Below the pieces are notes generated by a model that ran no database searches, had not been told where the DNA came from, and saw nothing but the letters and a program-made list of their open reading frames with translations. The position numbers were made by a program, and so were the translations under genes. Below, in pieces: positions 10,201-14,849 of a stretch of 14,849 nucleotides of DNA; position 1 is the stretch's first letter; every line of letters starts with the position of its first letter. The stretch comes from UBA9547 sp044349205 (GTDB lineage Bacteria > Bacteroidota > Bacteroidia > Cytophagales > UBA9547). The stretch is taken from positions 1 to 14,849 of the forward strand of contig JBIKRJ010000040.1 of NCBI GenBank assembly GCA_044349205.1, in the 5' to 3' direction.

Positions 10201-11842
10201 TGAAAACAATAGGCTGTTCCAAGATATTTAACTTAAATAAATTTACATGTTTGAAGTCGGCGGCAAAATCCATGAAGTAGGGGTCTTGGCTAAAATCCAT
10301 CAACCCGTTCAAGGCGAAATGAGCATTCGTATCGGCCGACACCATTTTTCCTTGAAACATTTGTTTGGCCAAACTGGCTTCCACTTTCACATCTTTATAG
10401 TCGTAGTGGTTTATTCCAATGCGCCTTATGTGGGCATTCAAGTCAATTTTGGCATGTTCGTACGAAAAGCCCACCCCTTTCAACTGCCCTTCCATGTCGA
10501 TAGAACCAACTAATTCTTCTTGCTTCATCAGTTTGCCCAACAAAAAATTGGTGGTGCTAATTTTTCCCTGATATACGGAATGTTGCTCGTCGCCTATTAT
10601 TTTGATGTTTATGTCCGATACCAAGTTGCCCATATCAGTCTCAAAATTCCCTTTTGCGACAAAATCTTTGAAAAAACCTACATACGTTCCTTTATAATTG
10701 ATTCTACCAAAACTAGATAGTACTTCTTTGGCTTCGGCACCGGCATATTTTTCCAAGTCGTTGGCCTCACATAAAAAACTCGTAAACTTCGCATCCACAA
10801 AAGTTTCGTCTATTTCGGGCAAACCTTTCATGGCTACCCTGCCCTGCATGCGCGAACCTTTCCCAAAACGCAAATCGAGGTTTTTGAAATTGATGTCGAC
10901 CACCTCTCCGCTCAAATCGGTCCAAATGGTATAGGTCTCGTTCAATCCCTTCAAAGTGGGGGCAAAAAGTGCCAGGTCGTCGGTATTAAAACGGCTGCTA
11001 TCCAAATGCGCCTTCAAGGTCACCTTTTCGTTAAAGTCCGACAAATCGTCGGTGCTGTCGTACTGAAACTCCAAATAATTAGTCACGAAGCTTTTACCAA
11101 TATGCGCTTTCAAACGCTCAAACTGCATATTTTGAGATGTATAGCGATAAAAAACATCGATTTCGTGCGCCCTCAGTTTTGTTTTCACGTCCACGCAGCG
11201 CAATGCCTGCACATTTATTTCAAAAGTATCGCCAGCTATGCGCAACTGGTCCACTTCTGCCGAAATGCTGTCAAGGATAAAATGATAATAATCAAAACCC
11301 GCCATATTGGCTTTGCGTTGGTCGAAATAGGAATAGGTGCCATTGGTCAAATGTACTTTGTCCACATGGAAAACCGACCTATGCGACGCAACACTTGTAT
11401 CGGGACTTGCGGCAAGGTCGCCTATGGCGTCTATCAATTCATTGATATTCAAGCGGCCATTGTCTTTCCAGGCAATCATGGCCACTTTGGGCTTATCCAA
11501 CCACACCTCGGTAAGCACAGGTTCGGCAGTAGAAAGCAGGGTGAAAAGATCAAAATCGGCACGAAGACTGCCCACGTAAATCATTTCGTTTTGGCGCTTG
11601 TCGAAAACCTGTACCTTTTCGAGCAGCAGCTCGTCGAACCAGTTCAGGTACACGTAGCCTACCTTTACCTCGTGTTTTATGAGGTTACTGAAATAGGTGG
11701 TCAACTTGCCAGCGGCCCAGTTTTGCACCATGGGCGTACGCACCGCCAGCATCAACAATACAAGCAAAAGCCCCAAGCCCAGTATCAGCCACAGCAAGGG
11801 TTTGATGAGGTATTTTTTTATAAATTGCAGTGCCTTATTCAA
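7268..11842 (-). CDS. tamB: TamB-like translocation/assembly module protein
   Basis: The product is about 1524 residues: a short basic N-terminus (KKYLIKP), one membrane anchor at about 15-34 (LLWLILGLGLLLVLLML), then a very long series of beta-strand repeats as in AsmA/TamB proteins, ending in a TamB (DUF490) C-terminal domain (roughly 1200-1500; 'DLRLRLSYQPDFLGGRIRISR'). TamB-type proteins span the periplasm and help outer-membrane proteins or lipids reach the outer membrane, usually with a TamA/BamA partner; no partner is in this window. A run of six Glu (1143-1148) sits in a charged linker just before the C-terminal domain. A TamB gene beside tsaD is, from memory, common in Bacteroidota. 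The assigned start is TTG at 11842. Directly upstream in frame are TGA (11845-11843), TTT, AAT and an ATG (11854-11852), so the natural ATG is separated from the gene by a stop. Stop is TAA. Confidence 0.9.
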   Translation of the reverse strand: MNKALQFIKKYLIKPLLWLILGLGLLLVLLMLAVRTPMVQNWAAGKLTTYFSNLIKHEVKVGYVYLNWFDELLLEKVQVFDKRQNEMIYVGSLRADFDLFTLLSTAEPVLTEVWLDKPKVAMIAWKDNGRLNINELIDAIGDLAASPDTSVASHRSVFHVDKVHLTNGTYSYFDQRKANMAGFDYYHFILDSISAEVDQLRIAGDTFEINVQALRCVDVKTKLRAHEIDVFYRYTSQNMQFERLKAHIGKSFVTNYLEFQYDSTDDLSDFNEKVTLKAHLDSSRFNTDDLALFAPTLKGLNETYTIWTDLSGEVVDINFKNLDLRFGKGSRMQGRVAMKGLPEIDETFVDAKFTSFLCEANDLEKYAGAEAKEVLSSFGRINYKGTYVGFFKDFVAKGNFETDMGNLVSDINIKIIGDEQHSVYQGKISTTNFLLGKLMKQEELVGSIDMEGQLKGVGFSYEHAKIDLNAHIRRIGINHYDYKDVKVEASLAKQMFQGKMVSADTNAHFALNGLMDFSQDPYFMDFAADFKHVNLFKLNILEQPIVFSTKVDLNITGKNLDDFQGDASFSNTFLSNTKKRISLDTLKIVTERLEGERYLNLFSDVFDVNADGNFSYMQLASDLPRLYKEYMLVLENKKEKVGHYYSNASPYASADYRLNFSLLLKKANPVISLFAQENIKVANQTKLSGTFSKQGNTTSFNLLGTCNKLQFGSVILNDSRFNYTSSKNLSQPFVDGSGSFFSNKQQVGSDLKTEDLALELIWNNDEMMFHTSVAQKKNDNHLNLDGRLDFSEGKKEFFFDNIDLKLFKTTWSGDSSRLVLAKEKILVSHFKLKNEQQLLVASGAISENAEDELEMELRQFTLKPLSAALGKDMEGIVNGKFVFSDLLSKNFKLDFDGSVQKFELDGFLIGNISGGMDWKPTEERFDVRYVLKRDTLPSMFVTGYIKPFENNRMALNAHLDRFNLQSFEPFVKDYFSKINGDCTGDLLISGTLLKPNVTGKVHVGNGKFKINFLKTSYSFSHDFLFDSSSIRFSQATLVDTNGNKGYIEGAIKHKRFQNIALDLKAQYKNLLVLNTLEKDNALFYGRLFATGGVRITGLLDDIKIQVNAKNEKNSELYIPISSTENLGGSEFVTFVQKKKAAVEEEEEESWVEKVPTKTTVSMDVDLDPSMTFSLILDKQTGDIIKGTGAGNVKMEANTLGDFSLYGNYVFQKGFYNFTLLNLVNKKFEIDKGSNIAWSGDPMLGILDIKARVEEKASLRDILPEADTAWFKTPAIRKRYPTDVILKLKGNLQQPDISYEIKIKDYPTTVNDSKLGTYPLDNYVRAFQQQMEVNEQQLSRQVFSLLVLRKFFPVSETASGGLATQGAAGTVSSLLSNQLSSWVSQLDENLTVDIDLNGFNSQALNDLRLRLSYQPDFLGGRIRISRDGSFTNAQNNRTASSVAGDWQLEYLITREGTLRLKMFTKNNSNSITNSLNNNSQISTGFSFMHTQSFNNLNDLLRRKKNAEAILIENELVPVEEQEMPK
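11801..11828 (+). promoter_or_regulatory. Possible tsaD promoter inside the tamB 5' end
   Basis: TTTG (11801-11804) followed by TAAATTGC (11821-11828) loosely matches the Bacteroidota -33/-7 pattern (TTTG, then TAnnTTTG). The 16-base spacing is shorter than the usual 19-21 and the -7 element has mismatches, so this is weak. It would place the tsaD transcription start about 30 bases before its TTG, inside the divergent tamB coding region. Confidence 0.2.
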
Positions 11843-11860
11843 TCAAAAATTCATTTTTCC

Positions 11861-12883
11861 TTGCCCTCTACACCCACTTGTGTACTACTTGCCATCGAGT
11901 CTTCTTGCGACGACACTTCGGCAGCCGTTATGGTCAACGGCCAAATACGCTCGAACGTAATTGCCAACCAAGAAGTACACCAAAAATACGGAGGTGTAGT
12001 GCCCGAATTGGCTTCTCGCGCGCATCAACAAAACATTGTGCCTGTCGTAAAAAGTGCATTGAGCCTAGCAAATATAGGCAAAAATGACTTGCAAGCCGTG
12101 GCGTACACCCAAGGTCCCGGCTTGCTAGGTTCCCTGCTCGTAGGCTGTTCCTTTGCCAAATCGCTGGCCATGGCCTTGGATATTCCCCTAATAGGGGTTG
12201 ACCACATGCAGGCACATGTGCTGTCGCATTTTTTAGAAAACCCCAAACCAAGTTTCCCCTTTCTGTGCCTTACCGTAAGTGGCGGCCACACCCAAATAGT
12301 ACTCGTAGAAGAACCGCTGAAAATGCGCGTGATAGGCCAAACCCAAGACGATGCCGTGGGCGAGGCCTTCGACAAGGCTGCCAAAATGCTGGGTCTGCCC
12401 TACCCCGGCGGCCCGCTCATTGACAAGTATGCCCAACAAGGAAACCCATTGGCTTTTCAGTTTGGCAAAACGCAGGTGCCACATCTCGATTTTTCGTTTA
12501 GCGGCATCAAAACGTCCATTCTGTATTTTTTGCGAGACCAAAAGCAAAAAGACCCCGATTTTGTGGAGCATCATTTGGCCGACCTGTGCGCCTCTATGCA
12601 ATATAGTCTGATACAAATGTTGCTGGACAAATTGGAAAAAGCCGCCACCGAAACCGGCATACGGCAAGTGGCCATTGCGGGAGGCGTATCGGCCAATAGC
12701 GGACTGCGTATGTGCTTACAAAAACTAGCCCAAGAAAGAAATTGGGAGGTTTTTATCCCAAAATTTGAATATTGTACCGACAATGCCGCCATGATTGCCA
12801 TGGCCGCCCATTACAAATACCAAGCGGGAATTTTCGAGAATTTAAGTTCAGTTCCCAACCCTCGTTTAAACTCGTTCCTTTAG
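11861..12883 (+). CDS. tsaD: tRNA N6-adenosine threonylcarbamoyltransferase
   Basis: TsaD transfers the threonylcarbamoyl group from TC-AMP to A37 of tRNAs reading ANN codons, working in the cytoplasm with TsaB and TsaE (not in this window). With a TTG start at 11861 the protein has 340 residues, the usual family length. Signatures in order: LLAIESSCDDTSAA (9-22), YGGVVPELASR (43-53), the metal-binding pair H115 and H119 (DHMQAHVLSH), VSGGHTQIV (139-147), DDAVGEAFDKAAKMLG, GGPLIDKYA, FSFSGIKTS, AGGVSANSGLR and the C-terminal CTDNAAMIA, whose Asp completes the metal site. The frame stays open far upstream (to 11006) but that part is the antisense of tamB. No in-frame ATG exists near the conserved N-terminus. 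TTG at 11861 fits best; TTG at 11825 is a second option. Stop is TAG. Confidence 0.96.
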   Translation: MPSTPTCVLLAIESSCDDTSAAVMVNGQIRSNVIANQEVHQKYGGVVPELASRAHQQNIVPVVKSALSLANIGKNDLQAVAYTQGPGLLGSLLVGCSFAKSLAMALDIPLIGVDHMQAHVLSHFLENPKPSFPFLCLTVSGGHTQIVLVEEPLKMRVIGQTQDDAVGEAFDKAAKMLGLPYPGGPLIDKYAQQGNPLAFQFGKTQVPHLDFSFSGIKTSILYFLRDQKQKDPDFVEHHLADLCASMQYSLIQMLLDKLEKAATETGIRQVAIAGGVSANSGLRMCLQKLAQERNWEVFIPKFEYCTDNAAMIAMAAHYKYQAGIFENLSSVPNPRLNSFL

Positions 12884-13137
12884 GCTGATTTTATAGCACA
12901 AAGTGCAAGGATTAGATGTTTAAAGTTACTTGTTCATAGTTCGTAGCTTGGCCTATAAATAGCGCCATAGCTTGCAAGGAGGTCGAAAAGTGTCTCACGA
13001 GCATTTGGATATCTGCTCATAGAAATACTCGTATTGAATCATTAAAAATAAGACCATTGAACTTGAATTACTTTTTGATTTTTTTGCGTAATTGCGTGTA
13101 TTTCGGAGTTATAGCCAATGCTTAATAACACCCTAAT

Positions 13138-13941
13138 ATGAACACATACCTATTTGTTTGGAATCCTACAGTTTGGAAATGGACACATCTAGAACTAAGC
13201 ATTGAACTGCTAAATAAAACTGGTTCTTTTGCAGAACCCTGGAGTTGTAGTAGCTATAAAAAAGTTAAGCCAGGTGACAGAGCATTTTTAGTGAGAGTAG
13301 GAAAATCACCAAAATGAATTATAGCTTCGGCAACAATAACATCAAAACCTTTCTTTTCAGAGTTTAGAAGTGGGGAAGACAAATCTGTACCTCGTATGAG
13401 AGTAATGTTGGATTTTGACATTCTCCTTAATGCAGATAAAGAACCAATATTGACTCTTGATACATTAATACAAGGTAAACTTTCATCACAAAATTGGCTA
13501 CCCCAATCATCCGGCATCTCAATCAGATCCGAGCTTGTTGATGAACTCGAAACGGTTTGGTTTGAGTTTATATCGACAAAAAAAATCAGACACTATCCTT
13601 TCATACCAGCAGAAAATGAAGAGCAGTCTACTTACACAGAAGGCACACCAATTCAAGTAACACTAACTAAGTATGAAAAAAATCCATTTGCTCGTAAAGC
13701 ATGTATTGCTCATTACGGACTTTCTTGTTCGGTTTGTGACTTTAATTTTGAACAAGCTTATGGCGAGATAGGACAAAATTTTATTCATGTTCATCATCTG
13801 ACACAGGTTGCTAATGTCGGCAAACAGCATTTGGTCGACCCAGTTAAAGATCTTAGACCCGTTTGCCCAAACTGCCACGCTATGATTCATAAAAGAAAAG
13901 ATGCGATTAGCATTGAAGAATTACAGTCTTTACTTCGATAG
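13138..13941 (+). pseudogene. EVE-like plus HNH endonuclease gene interrupted by an in-frame TGA
   Basis: Reading from the ATG at 13138 gives MNTYLFVWNPTVWKW... and a continuous frame to the TAG at 13939-13941, broken only by TGA at codon 60 (13315-13317). Residues 1-150 match the N-terminal EVE/PUA-like half I remember for a family of HNH proteins (YLFVWNP, W-x-C, KPGDRAFLVRVG, LDFDILLN, PQSSGI). Residues 185-267 are an HNH nuclease domain with C197/C200, H219/H220 and C243/C246/H247. At the stop the sequence reads 'KSPK-TGA-IIAS', where relatives have PKGIIAS or similar. One change, GGA to TGA, explains the break; there is no frameshift. EVE domains bind modified bases, so the parent was probably a restriction or DNA-defence nuclease. 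The gene stands alone, and looks more AT-rich than its neighbours, which suggests acquisition. Confidence 0.75.
13396..13941 (+). CDS. HNH endonuclease fragment that could still be translated
   Basis: This is the longest ATG-started open part of the interrupted gene downstream of its TGA: 181 residues beginning MRVMLDFDILL. It keeps the second half of the EVE-like region and the complete HNH domain (AHYGLSCSVC, then HVHHLTQV, then VCPNCHAMIH), including both zinc Cys pairs and the catalytic-type histidine H219 or H220 in full-gene numbering. The start is not natural: conserved sequence continues upstream past the ATG, and nothing promoter-like stands before it. If translated it would be a nuclease domain without a full recognition domain. 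I list it because an automatic annotation would show this piece. Confidence 0.5.
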   Translation: MRVMLDFDILLNADKEPILTLDTLIQGKLSSQNWLPQSSGISIRSELVDELETVWFEFISTKKIRHYPFIPAENEEQSTYTEGTPIQVTLTKYEKNPFARKACIAHYGLSCSVCDFNFEQAYGEIGQNFIHVHHLTQVANVGKQHLVDPVKDLRPVCPNCHAMIHKRKDAISIEELQSLLR

Positions 13942-14078
13942 AGAAGCACAAGTCCCCATATCCCCATCGCCTTCGTTTGCAACGATGTCGAGTGAGTATG
14001 GCGTTTTTTATGCTCTTCACAAATTGGCTATTCATACTCTTTAATCTGACAAACTGCGGTCGTCGAGTTTATCCAAGT

Positions 14079-14101
14079 CGGTCGCTGAGCCTGTAGAAGT
14101 G
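14079..14101. repeat. Probable dispersed extragenic repeat remnant
   Basis: CGGTCGCTGAGCCTGTAGAA and the following GTG closely match, from memory, a short sequence (CTTCGACAGGCTCAGCGACCG in reverse) scattered between genes in many Bacteroidota genomes. There is one difference here (TAG for TCG). A partial echo, GGTCGTCGAG, lies at 14058-14067. Only one copy is in the window, so repetition is not shown here. Confidence 0.35.
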
Positions 14102-14137
14102 CACCTTTAGTACTATCCACCCAATCGTTTTTAGTGT

Positions 14138-14145
14138 TAGTTTTG
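14138..14145 (+). promoter_or_regulatory. Likely -7 promoter element for the small membrane protein
   Basis: TAGTTTTG is an exact match to the Bacteroidota -7 consensus TAnnTTTG. It lies 18 bases before the ATG at 14164, giving a short untranslated leader. No TTTG stands at the ideal -33 distance (the nearest, TTTA, is too far), so the call rests on one element. Confidence 0.35.
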
Positions 14146-14163
14146 TATCGTAAAATTTATCGT

Positions 14164-14529
14164 ATGAAAAAGATACTACTATTGGTTGGTGTAATATTGC
14201 TAACGGTACCCACTTTTCTTTTTTATTGGAACTACTACAATACCTACAGCGAGGGAAATCGTTCGGGAACTCTGCAAAAGTTTTCTAAAAAGGGAAACAT
14301 CTTCAAAACTTACGAGGGAGAACTGGTAATGAGCAGTATTGCCAGCACAAACAATGCGACTATTGCATCAGAAAAATTTTACTTTTCGGTAAAAAATGAC
14401 AGTATCGCCAAAATGCTGTTCGACATGGAGGGCAAACGAGTAACGCTTCAGTACGAGCAAAAAAGGGGCCACCTGCCTTGGCATGGCGAAACCGACTATT
14501 TCATTGTCGGGATAAAAGCGAAAGAGTAA
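14164..14529 (+). CDS. Small membrane-anchored protein of unknown function
   Basis: The 121-residue product starts MKKILLLVGVILLTVPTFLF, a single membrane anchor or uncleaved signal (about 4-22), followed by a soluble domain outside the membrane: YNTYSEGNRSGTLQKFSKKG, FKTYEGEL, then FYFSVKNDS and a YEQKRGHLPWHGETDYFI ending. The 'YSEGxRSGxLxKFSxKGxxFKTYEGEL' pattern belongs to a small Bacteroidota family that, as I recall, is often wrongly labelled 6-phosphogluconate dehydrogenase; nothing here resembles that enzyme. Role unknown. The frame is open to an ATG at 14134, but the ATG at 14164 gives the typical basic N-terminus and stands just after the promoter element. Stop is TAA; the next gene starts 157 bases later. 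Confidence 0.8.
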   Translation: MKKILLLVGVILLTVPTFLFYWNYYNTYSEGNRSGTLQKFSKKGNIFKTYEGELVMSSIASTNNATIASEKFYFSVKNDSIAKMLFDMEGKRVTLQYEQKRGHLPWHGETDYFIVGIKAKE

Positions 14530-14686
14530 TTCCACATCTCTACATTGCTGGTATTTAAAGTGTTATGGCTATCGTAGCGTTTGCAATGCTCTACACTTGC
14601 CTTACATTTTCCTTCTGCAACCAACAATTAAGGCCGTTTTTTGCTTTTTCCACTTGCTAGCCGTTACTTCGAAGCAAAAATCGAGC

Positions 14687-14849
14687 ATGAAGTCTGTAAA
14701 CCGTATCATCAAATTCCTTTGGGTACTCTCTCTCCTATTTTTCGTGGTTGTTTTGCTATATGGCTACTACCTGCTGCCCGATGTAGTGTGCGTTCAGTTC
14801 GACGAAGCTGGTAACCCCATCGACTATGTAGAAAGAAAAAAGGCATTCT
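14687..14849 (+). CDS. Partial membrane-anchored protein, cut by the window edge
   Basis: Only the first 54 codons are present. MKSVNRIIKFLWVLSLLFFV opens with a basic stretch and one membrane segment (about 7-29), followed by YYLLPDVVCVQFDEAGNPIDYV, an extracytoplasmic beginning of a domain. The 'LP-D-V-x-V-x-F-D-E-x-G' stretch is reminiscent of small Bacteroidota proteins of unknown function; I cannot assign it. The ATG is chosen because it directly precedes the basic, hydrophobic start; the frame continues upstream without another ATG nearby. Confidence 0.65.
   Translation, partial: MKSVNRIIKFLWVLSLLFFVVVLLYGYYLLPDVVCVQFDEAGNPIDYVERKKAF

Noticed and set aside
11006..11860. Long N-terminal extension of TsaD
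   Set aside because: The open frame there is antisense to tamB and its translation shows no TsaD-like or domain-like features; the family begins near LLAIESSCDD.
12896..12906. GCAC-AAA-GTGC hairpin as tsaD terminator
   Set aside because: The stem is only four pairs and is not followed by a T run.
13315..13317. TGA recoded as Gly (as in some candidate-phylum bacteria)
   Set aside because: No in-frame TGA occurs inside the long 1150- and 1524-residue ORFs, and TGA is the natural end of the GT9 gene at 6102-6104. Recoding would make TGA common in genes.
12884..14133. tRNA, CRISPR array or complete insertion sequence in the intergenic DNA
   Set aside because: No cloverleaf, no regularly spaced repeats, no transposase ORF or terminal inverted repeats seen.

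Overview
This window looks like chromosomal DNA from a member of the Bacteroidota. Support comes from a long TamB-like protein divergent from tsaD, a fused RibBA, a SprA-like outer-membrane block ('GNNQDVFVNS', 'PIQPEGNTQ'), absence of Shine-Dalgarno-like sequence before the genes, and one exact TAnnTTTG promoter element. The class or genus cannot be fixed from the sequence.

The left four fifths (1-11842) is a minus-strand block devoted mainly to the cell envelope. Read in the direction of transcription it holds: a 1524-residue TamB-like protein for outer-membrane assembly (11842-7268); a GT9 heptosyltransferase-like enzyme (7196-6102); an O-antigen ligase/Wzy-like membrane protein (6105-4831, joined to GT9 by an ATGA overlap); the bifunctional riboflavin enzyme RibBA (4821-3604, only 9 bases after the ligase); and, after a 117-base gap, a large putative outer-membrane beta-barrel protein (3486-34). 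GT9, ligase and ribBA form a tight operon. TamB-like and GT9 are 71 bases apart and may be co-transcribed.

The right part (11861-14849) is on the plus strand. tsaD (tRNA t6A synthesis) diverges from tamB with only 18 bases between the assigned starts. It is followed by a broken EVE-like plus HNH endonuclease gene (13138-13941) interrupted by an in-frame TGA where a glycine is expected, an intergenic stretch with a probable dispersed-repeat remnant, a small membrane-anchored protein (14164-14529) and a partial membrane-anchored protein running off the right edge (14687-14849).

The most unusual feature is start-codon damage or irregularity. The TamB-like, TsaD and outer-membrane-barrel genes have no usable in-frame ATG at the expected start, and in two of them the expected ATG seems to be present but broken (a TGA three codons later; a one-base insertion turning ATG into ATAG). 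I found no CRISPR array, tRNA, rRNA, complete insertion sequence or clearly new multi-gene system. The best candidate for undescribed biology is the SprA-like barrel protein with an EF-hand-like loop.
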